Part shown: piece by piece, positions 8,643-16,594 of the stretch
Position numbering within the stretch: the first letter of the stretch is position 1
Layout: each line of letters starts with the position of its first letter
From: RGIG9115 sp045648165
GTDB taxonomy: Bacteria; Bacillota; Clostridia; UBA1381
NCBI GenBank assembly: GCA_045648165.1
Contig: JAZRNL010000052.1
Span: 1 to 52,593, forward strand
Direction: 5' to 3'
Length of the DNA: 52,593 nucleotides
Translations under genes and position numbers: made by a program
Notes under the pieces: model-generated
Told to the model about the DNA's origin: nothing
The model's database searches: none
What the model saw: the letters and a program-made list of their open reading frames with translations, nothing else

Positions 8643-9356
8643 ATGACGTTTAAGGAAAGATTTTTTCTTAATTTCATAAAAGATTCGCGTTGGCATTATC
8701 TTACAGATGGCCTTTTGGTAACACTTCAGGTTACATTTTTTGCGGTGCTCATTGGTATTGTAATCGGTGTTGTGGTTGCCGGAATTCGATCAACACATGA
8801 TAAACTGATTGAAAGAACAAGGTCAAAGTTTGCGAAACTGATACTTAAGTTTTTAAATATGATTGCCAATGTTTATTTGACGGTAATAAGGGGTACGCCT
8901 GTTACAGTTCAGCTTATGATTGCATACTACATAATTTTTGTTACTTCAAACAATAAGATTTTGGTGGCAGTGCTTGCGTTTGGTATTAACTCTGGTGCAT
9001 ATGTTGCTGAAATTGTGCGTTCAGGCATAATGAGTATTGACGAAGGACAGACTGAAGCCGGCAGAAGCCTTGGTTTTAACTATGTACAGACTATGTTTTA
9101 TATCGTTCTTCCACAGGCGTTCAAGAATGTACTTCCGGCTCTTGCGAATGAATTTATTGTATTACTTAAGGAAACATCTGTCAGTGGTTACGTTGCTCTT
9201 CAGGACCTTACCCGTGGCGGTGATATCATCCGCGGCAGAACTTATGATGCATTTTTTCCGCTTCTCGCAGTAGCAGGTATTTATCTTGTTATGGTAATAG
9301 GCTTTACTAAGCTTGTAGCCCTTATTGAAAGGAGGTTGCGTAAGAGTGAACGCTGA
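8643..9356 (+). CDS. polar amino acid ABC transporter permease
   Basis: A 237-residue permease of the His/Glu/Gln/Arg type. It has about five membrane segments, the family motif RGTPVTVQL near residue 82, and the EAA loop EAGRSLGFNYVQTMFYIVLP. GAAAGGA lies upstream of the ATG. Its last 11 bases overlap the start of the ATPase gene. Confidence 0.92.
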   Translation: MTFKERFFLNFIKDSRWHYLTDGLLVTLQVTFFAVLIGIVIGVVVAGIRSTHDKLIERTRSKFAKLILKFLNMIANVYLTVIRGTPVTVQLMIAYYIIFVTSNNKILVAVLAFGINSGAYVAEIVRSGIMSIDEGQTEAGRSLGFNYVQTMFYIVLPQAFKNVLPALANEFIVLLKETSVSGYVALQDLTRGGDIIRGRTYDAFFPLLAVAGIYLVMVIGFTKLVALIERRLRKSER

Positions 9357-10089
9357 TGTTATCATAAAAACAGAAAATCTCTGCAAATTTTATAAAGGCG
9401 GAGATATAAAAGCATTAAATAATGTGAGCGCCGAAATTAAAAAAGGTGAGGTTGTTGTTATTATTGGACCTTCAGGATCCGGAAAATCAACATTTCTTCG
9501 TTCTCTCAACTTGCTTGAGGAACCAACCTCCGGAAAAATTATTTTTGATGGTAACGAAATAACTGACCCGAAGGTTAATATCAATATTCATCGCCAGAAA
9601 ATGGGAATGGTTTTTCAGCACTTTAATCTTTTTCCGCATATGACTATCTTAAGGAATATGACAGTTGCACCTATGAAGCTTCTTAAATTGTCAAAAGAGG
9701 AAGCAGAAAAAAAAGCCATGGCTCTTCTTGAAAGAGTCGGATTAGCAGACCGTGCAAATTCTTATCCCTCACAGCTTTCAGGCGGACAGAAACAGAGAAT
9801 CGCAATTGTCAGAGCTCTTTGCATGGAGCCTGATGTGATGCTTTTCGATGAGCCTACATCGGCACTTGACCCTGAAATGGTGGGTGAAGTGCTTGAGGTT
9901 ATGAAAGACCTTGCAAAGTCAGGAATAACAATGGCAGTTGTAACTCACGAAATGGGATTTGCCCGTGAGGTTGCCGATAGAGTTTTGTTTATGGATGAAG
10001 GACTAATCGTAGAAGAAGGCTCTCCTGAGGATATATTTACAAATCCTCAGAATCCCCGTACACAATCTTTCTTAAGTAAAGTTCTTTAA
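9346..10089 (+). CDS. polar amino acid ABC transporter ATP-binding protein
   Basis: A 247-residue GlnQ/ArtP-type ATPase with Walker A GPSGSGKST, Q-loop FQHFNLFPHM, signature LSGGQKQRIAIVRAL, Walker B MLFDEPTSALDPE and H-loop THEMGFA. I chose GTG at 9346 because AAAGGAGG (9328-9335) lies ten bases upstream; the ORF opens earlier at a TTG just before that site. It overlaps the permease gene, so the two are translationally coupled. Confidence 0.93.
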   Translation: MNADVIIKTENLCKFYKGGDIKALNNVSAEIKKGEVVVIIGPSGSGKSTFLRSLNLLEEPTSGKIIFDGNEITDPKVNINIHRQKMGMVFQHFNLFPHMTILRNMTVAPMKLLKLSKEEAEKKAMALLERVGLADRANSYPSQLSGGQKQRIAIVRALCMEPDVMLFDEPTSALDPEMVGEVLEVMKDLAKSGITMAVVTHEMGFAREVADRVLFMDEGLIVEEGSPEDIFTNPQNPRTQSFLSKVL

Positions 10090-10101
10090 AACTGAATATG
10101 C

Positions 10102-10131
10102 AAAAACGGCAGACAATGGTCTGCCGTTTTT
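10102..10131. terminator. terminator of the amino acid ABC operon
   Basis: AAAAACGGCAGAC and GTCTGCCGTTTTT form a 13-bp stem with loop AATG. A/T tracts on both sides let it act in both directions, so it also serves the convergent DUF554 gene. Confidence 0.9.
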
Positions 10132-10151
10132 ATGAATTCATTATTCGGAGT

Positions 10152-10868
10152 TTAAAAAATTATTGAGTAGATACACGGAACCAACAACGAGGGGAGCATA
10201 TTACCTATTGCTATCTTTTTGCCAAAAGCAAGATTAATACCTACACAGAAAATCAGTGATGAGCCGATGTAAGAAAGATTAGATATAAGTAATTCACTCA
10301 TAAAGCTTCCTGCAAAAAAGGCGACGCCGGTAATTAATCCCTGATAAACAAAAATTGTTGCGGCAGAGAAAATAACTCCTATGCCGTAAGTAGATGAAAG
10401 TACTATCGCTATTATAAAGTCAAGAACTGTTTTTGCTGTGAGCATTGATATATCACCGCTAATACCGTCTTGTATCGCACCGACTATAGTCATTGCACCC
10501 ACACACATTATAAGCGAAGCTCCCACAAAGCCTTCCGAGAATTTGTTATCATTTTCGTGATGAATGAGAGTTTTTATTTTGTTACCTACAGCATCCATTC
10601 TATTTTCAATTTTAATAAGTTCGCCTATAAAAGTCCCGATTACTAAAGAAAATATAAGTAGCATACTTCCTTTGGTTGAAAATACACCATTTTCAAATTT
10701 AAGCATACCACACATTGTACCTGCTGCTCCTATAAACAGGCTTGCGATTCCGCAAGCCTTCATAAGTCCTTCCTGCAAAGTCGGCTTTATTCCTTTTCTT
10801 AAGAAAAGACCGATAAAGCCTCCAAGTACAACACCTAATGTGTTAATTAAAGTTCCAAGTCCTATCAT
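10152..10868 (-). CDS. DUF554 family membrane protein
   Basis: A 238-residue integral membrane protein of the YdfK/DUF554 family, with about seven hydrophobic segments. Family landmarks are GTLINTLGVVLGGFIGL at the N-terminus and ADAVG-like and GAIQDGISGD sequences in the middle. The function is unknown; transport is a guess. I chose ATG at 10868 because AGGGTGG lies six bases upstream. The longer ORF from 10904 begins inside the terminator of the tRNA-Gln gene. The gene appears to lack a separate strong promoter and may rely on read-through. Confidence 0.85.
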   Translation of the reverse strand: MIGLGTLINTLGVVLGGFIGLFLRKGIKPTLQEGLMKACGIASLFIGAAGTMCGMLKFENGVFSTKGSMLLIFSLVIGTFIGELIKIENRMDAVGNKIKTLIHHENDNKFSEGFVGASLIMCVGAMTIVGAIQDGISGDISMLTAKTVLDFIIAIVLSSTYGIGVIFSAATIFVYQGLITGVAFFAGSFMSELLISNLSYIGSSLIFCVGINLAFGKKIAIGNMLPSLLVPCIYSIIF

Positions 10869-10905
10869 TATGTACCACCCTATGATTTTATTAAGTAATA
10901 ACAAA

Positions 10906-10935
10906 AAATCCTATTGCCGTAAGGCAATAGGATTT
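10906..10935 (-). terminator. terminator of tRNA-Gln(CTG)
   Basis: A perfect 13-bp stem (AAATCCTATTGCC with GGCAATAGGATTT, loop GTAA) directly after the encoded CCA end, followed on the reverse strand by a T-run. Confidence 0.85.
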
Positions 10936-11008
10936 GGCTGCGGAATCAGGATTCGAACCCGAACAGAGTGAGTCAGAGTCACTAGTGCTACCCTTACACT
11001 ATTCCGCA
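10935..11008 (-). tRNA. tRNA-Gln (CTG)
   Basis: A cloverleaf on the reverse strand: acceptor TGCGGAA with TTCCGCA, anticodon stem AGTGA/TCACT with loop CTCTGAC giving CTG, T-loop GTTCGAATC, and encoded CCA. It is a single tRNA with its own promoter and terminator. Confidence 0.93.
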
Positions 11009-11030
11009 ATAATCATCTGCAACGACATTT

Positions 11031-11059
11031 ATTATAGCATAAGACTATGTTAGTGTCAA
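11031..11059 (-). promoter_or_regulatory. promoter of tRNA-Gln(CTG)
   Basis: On the reverse strand TTGACA (11059-11054), 17-bp spacer, TATAAT (11036-11031). Both boxes are perfect. Confidence 0.88.
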
Positions 11060-11105
11060 CATTTTTTTTATAATTTATTAATATTTTGAAAAAAAAATAA
11101 AAACG

Positions 11106-11136
11106 GATTGGCAGTTTGTGCAAAACTACCAACCCA
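11106..11136 (-). terminator. terminator of the nfnA-nfnB-cysK operon
   Basis: On the reverse strand GGGTTGGTAGTTT pairs with AAACTGCCAATCC (two G-U pairs) around loop TGCAC, and is followed by TTTTTA and a long T-run. It lies five bases after the cysK stop codon. Confidence 0.85.
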
Positions 11137-11141
11137 TTGTA

Positions 11142-12068
11142 TTAATCGAAAAGTGGCGTTGAGAAATATCTTTCTGCGGTGTCAGGAAGTACCGTTACAA
11201 CCGTTTTTCCTTCGCCGAGCTTTTTGGCAAGCTTAAGCGCAGCTGCCACGTTTGTGCCGCTTGATATACCGCACATTATTCCTTCTTCGTATGCCAGCCT
11301 TTTAGAGGTTTCTATTGCTTCATCATCTTTAATAATGCAAATGTCATCGATTATATCACGGTTAAGAATTGCAGGGATAAGCCCGTCGCCAATACCCATC
11401 TGGATGTGTGTTCCGATTGAGCCTCCCGACAAAATCGCCGCGTGCTCCGGCTCGACTGCCCATATTTCAATATCCGGGTTTTCAGATTTTAATGTTTCTC
11501 CGATGCCTGTTATTGTTCCGCCTGTACCTATTCCTGAACAGAAACCGTGTATGGGGCCGTCAATTGAGTTTAAAATCTCAACAGCAGTCTGTGACCGTTG
11601 AATTTCGGTGTTTGCCGGATTTTCAAATTGCTGAGGAACAAATACATTGGGATCTTCTTTTTGCATACGGAGTGCAGTCTGTAAGCATTCCTCAATACAG
11701 GCTCCAATGTTTCCGGCATCGTGAATAAGAATAACTTCTGCACCGTAGTGCTCAACCAGCTTTCTTCGTTCTTCGCTTACGGAGTCTGGCATGATGATTT
11801 TTGTAGTATAACCCTTTACTGCACCCACCAAAGCAAGACCTATACCTTGATTTCCGCTGGTGGGTTCTACAATAATTGTGTTTTTATTGATTATTCCTTT
11901 TTTTTCTGCATCACATATCATATTGTATGCAGTTCTTGTTTTAATTGAACCTCCAACATTAAGGCCTTCAAACTTAACGAGGATTTCGGCACTTCCGGGT
12001 TTTGGAAGCTTTTTGAGCCTGATGATGGGCGTGTTGCCCATTGCTTCTAAAATATTATTATAAACCAT
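11142..12068 (-). CDS. cysK: cysteine synthase family PLP enzyme (CysK-like)
   Basis: A 308-residue fold type II PLP enzyme, expected to make cysteine from O-acetylserine and sulfide. The Schiff-base lysine is K43 in GGSIKTRTA. The phosphate-binding loop is GIGTGGTITG, and SSGTNVAAAL lies near the C-terminus. Two motif positions differ from classical CysK: GSIKTR replaces GSVKDR, and the substrate loop reads TSGNQG rather than TSGNTG. AGAGG lies before the ATG. It is the last gene of an operon with nfnA and nfnB, starting ten bases after nfnB, which couples it to sulfide or reductant metabolism. Exact substrate is not certain. Confidence 0.85.
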   Translation of the reverse strand: MVYNNILEAMGNTPIIRLKKLPKPGSAEILVKFEGLNVGGSIKTRTAYNMICDAEKKGIINKNTIIVEPTSGNQGIGLALVGAVKGYTTKIIMPDSVSEERRKLVEHYGAEVILIHDAGNIGACIEECLQTALRMQKEDPNVFVPQQFENPANTEIQRSQTAVEILNSIDGPIHGFCSGIGTGGTITGIGETLKSENPDIEIWAVEPEHAAILSGGSIGTHIQMGIGDGLIPAILNRDIIDDICIIKDDEAIETSKRLAYEEGIMCGISSGTNVAAALKLAKKLGEGKTVVTVLPDTAERYFSTPLFD

Positions 12069-12078
12069 ATAAAGCCTC

Positions 12079-13467
12079 TTATTTTAAATCATTGTCAATA
12101 GCTTCGGCGGCGGCTTTCCCGGCGCCCATTGCAAGGATAACTGTTGCCGCGCCTGTTACAACATCACCGCCGGCATAAACCCTGTATTTGCTGGTTTTAC
12201 CGGTTGCCTCATCTGCCACAATGCAGCCTTTTGCATTTGTTTCAAGTCCAACGGTGGTTTTTTTGATTAATGGGTTTGGAGTCTGACCTATTGCTATAAC
12301 TGCGGTGTCAATATCTATTATATGTTCGGAACCTTTAATTTCTACCGGTTTCCGTCTGCCGCTTGCATCGGCTTCACCAAGCTCCATGCTTACGGCTTCA
12401 ACACCTGTAAGCCATCCGTTATCATTCCCAATAAATCTTTTGGGATTGGTAAGAAGCAGGAACTGTATTCCTTCTTCTTCGGCATGCATAATTTCTTCTG
12501 CTCTTGCAGGAAGTTCTTCCTTGCCCCTTCGATAAATTATATAAACATTCTCTGCGCCAAGACGTTTTGCACATCTTGCAGCGTCCATTGCTACGTTTCC
12601 GCCGCCAAAAACAGCCACGTTCTTGCCGATGTAAACCGGAGTGTCGTATTCAGGGAACTTATATCCCTTCATAAGGTTTATTCTGGTTAAAAATTCGTTA
12701 GCAGAATATACGCCGTTCAAACATTCGCCTTCAATTCCAAGGAAAGAGGGAAGACCTGCGCCTGAGCCGATATATACTGCCTCAAATCCATATTCTTCAA
12801 TAAGCTCATCCACCATAACGGTTTTACCTATAACGGTATTGGTTTCTATTTTAACTCCAGCTTTTGTTAAGGTTTCGATTTCTTTCCGGACTATCGCTTT
12901 AGGAAGCCTGAATTCAGGAATTCCGTACATAAGAACTCCTCCTGGTGTGTGAAAGGCTTCAAAAACCGTTACTTCATAACCTCTTTTTGCAAGATCACCG
13001 GCTGCGGTCAGCCCTGATGGACCTGAGCCTACAACTGCAACCTTTCTACCATTTGATGGTATAGTACATACTATGTCGTTTGAGTTTTCCATGTGATAAT
13101 CAGCTACAAACCTTTCCAGGCGGCCGATTGCAACGCTCTCTCCTTTAATGCCCCGGACGCATCTCGACTCACACTGTTTTTCCTGGGGGCATACTCTTCC
13201 GCACACTGCAGGGAGAGAGTTTGTTTCTTTTATTTTAATATAGGCTTCTTCGAATTTTCCTTCAGCTACCAAAGCAATAAATTCGGGAATTTTAACCCCG
13301 ACAGGGCATCCTGAAATACATGGTTTGTTCTTACAATTTAAGCATCTTTTAGCTTCGTTAATTGCCATTTCGGGAGTGTATCCCTTTGTAACCTCAAGAA
13401 AGTTTTTGTTTCTTTCGTTGGGGCATTGCTCGGGCATTGGAGTTTTTGTGAGTGAGTTGTTAATCAT
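12079..13467 (-). CDS. nfnB: NfnB/GltA-type NADPH oxidoreductase subunit
   Basis: A 462-residue FAD and iron-sulfur subunit related to the small subunit of glutamate synthase (annotated as gltA, sudA or nfnB). The N-terminal cysteines CLNCKNKPCISGC and CGRVCPQEKQCESRC can bind two [4Fe-4S] clusters. Two dinucleotide-binding motifs follow: VVGSGPSGLTAAGDLAKRGY near 175 and VFGGGNVAMDAARCAKRLGA near 310. The ATG at 13467 sits 19 bases after the nfnA stop codon, with GAGGTG upstream. No large glutamate synthase subunit is present, so partnership with NfnA as a ferredoxin:NADP oxidoreductase or sulfide dehydrogenase is most likely. Confidence 0.88.
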   Translation of the reverse strand: MINNSLTKTPMPEQCPNERNKNFLEVTKGYTPEMAINEAKRCLNCKNKPCISGCPVGVKIPEFIALVAEGKFEEAYIKIKETNSLPAVCGRVCPQEKQCESRCVRGIKGESVAIGRLERFVADYHMENSNDIVCTIPSNGRKVAVVGSGPSGLTAAGDLAKRGYEVTVFEAFHTPGGVLMYGIPEFRLPKAIVRKEIETLTKAGVKIETNTVIGKTVMVDELIEEYGFEAVYIGSGAGLPSFLGIEGECLNGVYSANEFLTRINLMKGYKFPEYDTPVYIGKNVAVFGGGNVAMDAARCAKRLGAENVYIIYRRGKEELPARAEEIMHAEEEGIQFLLLTNPKRFIGNDNGWLTGVEAVSMELGEADASGRRKPVEIKGSEHIIDIDTAVIAIGQTPNPLIKKTTVGLETNAKGCIVADEATGKTSKYRVYAGGDVVTGAATVILAMGAGKAAAEAIDNDLK

Positions 13468-13486
13468 AAAGTAAATTACACCTCGT

Positions 13487-14326
13487 TTATTTATTAGCAA
13501 GACGGCAACTTCCGCTTGCAAAAGAGTGGTTTTCCAAGTCTTTGAACATTCTTTGGCGGTTAAGGGCAATATCCCAGTCTATAAGATGGCCGTCAAAATC
13601 CGGGCCGTCTACACAAGCAAACTTTGTCTCTCCGCCGACGATAACGCGGCATCCGCCACACATTCCTGTTCCGTCAATCATAACGGGATTCATACTCACT
13701 GTTGTGGGTATGTTATATTCTTTTGTAACATCGCAAACTGCTCTCATCATAACAAGCGGACCGATTGCGATAACCTCATCGTACTTCTCGCCGCTATCTA
13801 TAAGATTTCTGAGAACGTCGGTTACAAATCCTTTAATACCGTTTGAGCCGTCATCAGTAGTTATAATGAGCTTGTGGGAGACATCTTTCATTTCATTTTC
13901 CAGGATAATAAGCTCTTCGTTTCTGAAGCCTGCAATCATATGTACCTCACATCCTATAGAATGGAGTTTTTTTGCCTGAGGGTAAGCAATTGCAGTGCCA
14001 AGACCTCCGCCTATAACTGCAACCTTGCTTTTGCCTTCAAGGTTTGTCGGCATACCAAGAGGCCCGGCAAAATCCAGTATGGACATACCCTCTTTATATT
14101 GTTCAAGGTCTCTTGTGGTTTTTCCAACCACCTGAACGATTATCGTAACAGTACCTTTTGCTCTGTCAAAGTCGGCAATAGTAAAGGGCACTCTCTCGCC
14201 TTGTTCGTCAATCCGGAGGATTATGAATTGCCCGGGTTCCGCTTTTTTTGCTATTTTAGGCGCTTCTATTTCCATAAGAAACACCTGTTTGTTAAGATTT
14301 TTCTTTTTTATAATTTTATATGGCAT
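13487..14326 (-). CDS. nfnA: NfnA/SudB-type ferredoxin-NADP+ reductase subunit
   Basis: A 279-residue flavoprotein of the dihydroorotate dehydrogenase electron-transfer (PyrK-like) family. RVPFTIAD near residue 45 is the flavin-binding motif, VIGGGLGTAIAYPQAKKL is the NAD(P) region, and GTGMCGGCRV with FACVDGPDFDGH near the C-terminus provides the [2Fe-2S] ligands. With NfnB it would form the bifurcating NADH-dependent ferredoxin:NADP oxidoreductase of anaerobes, or a sulfide dehydrogenase. It is the first gene of the operon, behind a strong promoter, with GGAGAT before the ATG. Confidence 0.88.
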   Translation of the reverse strand: MPYKIIKKKNLNKQVFLMEIEAPKIAKKAEPGQFIILRIDEQGERVPFTIADFDRAKGTVTIIVQVVGKTTRDLEQYKEGMSILDFAGPLGMPTNLEGKSKVAVIGGGLGTAIAYPQAKKLHSIGCEVHMIAGFRNEELIILENEMKDVSHKLIITTDDGSNGIKGFVTDVLRNLIDSGEKYDEVIAIGPLVMMRAVCDVTKEYNIPTTVSMNPVMIDGTGMCGGCRVIVGGETKFACVDGPDFDGHLIDWDIALNRQRMFKDLENHSFASGSCRLANK

Positions 14327-14358
14327 AGTGTAATCTCCGTAAAATAATTGTAATTTGC

Positions 14359-14387
14359 ATTATATCATATATACCACACGATTTCAA
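14359..14387 (-). promoter_or_regulatory. promoter of nfnA-nfnB-cysK
   Basis: On the reverse strand TTGAAA (14387-14382), 17-bp spacer, TATAAT (14364-14359), about 30 bases before the nfnA start. Confidence 0.8.
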
Positions 14388-14501
14388 CCTAAAAAAGCAA
14401 TATTGTTAATTTTTTCAAAGTAATATGTTTTTTTCAGCATTTGTTTATGTAAAAATAGGACGTTTAAAAATCTACAGACCGTTAAATGGCATAAAATGAA
14501 A

Positions 14502-14527
14502 AGAAATCCGCAAGTTTGCGGATTTCT
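14502..14527 (-). terminator. terminator downstream of the nhaC gene
   Basis: AGAAATCCGCAA and TTGCGGATTTCT form a 12-bp stem with a minimal loop, followed on the reverse strand by TTTTCATTTTA. It lies about 87 bases past the nhaC stop codon. The intervening bases show nothing recognisable. Confidence 0.75.
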
Positions 14528-14613
14528 GCAATGATTTATAACTTTTCACCTTGTGGATGCTTATAATACTGCTTTAAAGCTATTGAACAGTCTTAAATAT
14601 CCTATTAAAAAAT

Positions 14614-16320
14614 TTATTTGTTTGTAACTTTTTTGATTACGAACAGTGTAGCAATTGTAAGCACTATTGCAAGGGGCAGTACGATATAAACATTCTGTAC
14701 AAAACCTGCAATTATGTATGATACAAATGAAATTGCAGCAACTGTTATTGCATAAGGAATCTGGGTTGATACGTGGTCAATGTGGTCACACTTACCGCCG
14801 GCAGATGCCATAATAGTTGTGTCTGAAATGGGAGATACGTGGTCACCGCAAACTGCACCTGCAAGGCAAGCTGACATGCCGATAATAAGAAGCTCGCTTC
14901 CCTCGGGGAATACTGCAACAACTATAGGAATAAGTATACCGAATGTTCCCCACGATGTTCCTGTTGAAAATGCGATAAAGCAAGCAACTAAGAATATTAT
15001 TGCGGGAAGGAGATTTGCAAAGCCTGCTGCATATTGTGAAATAAAGGCTTCAACAAATTCTGCAGAGCCGAGCATTGTTGTGATGTTTTTAAGAGCTGTT
15101 GCAAATGTGAGAATAAGTATTGCAGGAACCATTGCGTTAAATCCGGCAGGTACACACTCCATTGCTTCTTTGAATGTTACAAGACGTCTTGCTATAAGAT
15201 AAATGATTGTGATAACAAGAGCGATTATAGCACCCCATGGGAGGCCGATGGTTGCATCCGTGTTTGCAAAAGCATCTACAAATGAAAGACCGTCAAACAT
15301 TCCGCCAACATATACAAGGGCAAATACACAGATACCTACAAGAAGAACTATGGGAAGAATAAGGTCAATAACCTTACCCTTGGATCATGCCTGAACATTC
15401 TCAGTTTCGTCCTTAATTTCTCTCACAAAAAGCTTACCTTCTTTAATTGCTCTTTCTTCGTGCGTGCGCATAGGGCCGAAGTCAAACTTCATAAGGGCTA
15501 TTGCGATGATGAACACGAGGGTAAGAAGTGAATAGAAGTTATAAGGAATAGCCTTAATAAATAGTGAAAGTCCCTGACCTTCCGGAGCAAAGTCTGAAAC
15601 CGCTGCAGCCCATGAAGAAATTGGAGCTATCATGCAGATAGGAGCTGCGGTTGCATCTATGAGATATGAAAGCTTTGCTCTGGAAATTTTGTGTGTGTCT
15701 GTTACAGGTCTCATAACTGATCCAACTGTAAGGCAATTGAAATAGTCGTCAATAAATATAAGTACGCCGAGGAGGAAGGTAGCAAGCATTGCACCTACTC
15801 TTGATTTTATGTTCTTTTCAGCCCATCTTCCGAATGCCTGGCTGCCGCCTGCTTTGTTAACAAGTGCAACTAAAACTCCCAGAACAACGAGGAATACGAA
15901 TATGCCGGCAGTTCCGGAAACGGCTGATATAATACCGTCGCTGAGAATTCCGTCAAGTGCAACAATAGGATTGAAGTTTGCATGGAGAAGACCGCCTGCA
16001 ACAAGCCCGATAAACAGTGAAGAATAAACCTCTTTTGTTATAAGCGCAAGTGCAATAGCGATAACCGGGGGGAGGAGTGCAAGCCATGTTCCGAAATGCT
16101 TGCTCACGGGAGCAGCTTCCTCTGCTTCTTCAGAAACAGGCGCTTCTTCTGCAATCTCCGCAATAGCTTCCACTTCTGCAGGAGCTTCGGCTTCTGTGGT
16201 TATAGCAACTTCCGGTGCTCCGGGAGCTTCTGTAGCAAATGCAGTAAAGGGCATTGCATACATAAGCATCATAAGAACAACTACGAAGCAACTAAAGATG
16301 TGTTTTGTCTTTTTGTTCAT
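14614..16320 (-). pseudogene. nhaC: NhaC-family Na+/H+ antiporter interrupted by an in-frame TGA
   Basis: A continuous reading frame of 568 codons with a single TGA at 15387-15385 (codon 312). The first part has a signal peptide (about residues 1-30), an Ala/Glu/Pro-rich linker, and membrane segments with the family sequence FIDDYFNCLTVGSVMRPVTD. The TGA falls in a cytoplasmic loop, and the frame then continues SKGKVIDLILPIVLLVGIC to the second membrane half with HVSPISDTTIMASAGGKCDH. Everything else is intact. TGA ends other genes here, so it is not a general sense codon. This is a fresh nonsense mutation, a sequencing error, or read-through. GAAAGGA lies before the ATG. Confidence 0.75.
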
Positions 16321-16355
16321 AATAAAAGTCCTTTCGTAAAAAAATAGATATGAAA

Positions 16356-16384
16356 ACTATACCACGATATGACATTTTTTGCAA
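16356..16384 (-). promoter_or_regulatory. promoter of nhaC
   Basis: On the reverse strand TTGCAA (16384-16379), 17-bp spacer, TATAGT (16361-16356). Confidence 0.65.
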
Positions 16385-16475
16385 TATGCAATTATGCCAA
16401 AAAACTAAACCTATTTATGACTAATTTGTAAAAAAAACATTTTTGACTTTTTAATAAATATTTTTATAAATCTTG

Positions 16476-16504
16476 TTGACAAGTTTACTTGTTTGTTGTA
16501 TAAT
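16476..16504 (+). promoter_or_regulatory. promoter of the SLH-domain gene
   Basis: TTGACA (16476-16481), 17-bp spacer, TATAAT (16499-16504), both perfect. The leader to the start codon is about 80 bases, consistent with a highly expressed surface protein. Confidence 0.85.
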
Positions 16505-16594
16505 AATGATAATTATAATTAGATGTTTTGTAAGCATTATTTGTACTTTTTTCGAGAAATTGCTTGCTGAATATAAGAAAAAGGAGTGTTCAAA

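Noticed and set aside
12305..14347. Forward ORFs of 70-157 residues across the nfn genes
   Set aside because: Antisense shadows of nfnA and nfnB; Ser/Cys/His-biased composition.
15355..15387. Selenocysteine insertion (bacterial SECIS) at the nhaC TGA
   Set aside because: The stem starts three bases after TGA, but the apical loop UAUUG lacks G in its first two positions and the loop is closer to TGA than in known bacterial SECIS elements; NhaC has no known catalytic Cys there.
14614..16320. Genome-wide reassignment of TGA to an amino acid
   Set aside because: TGA is the natural end of several genes here, for example at 1173, 6262, 9356 and 40726, so it works as a stop codon.
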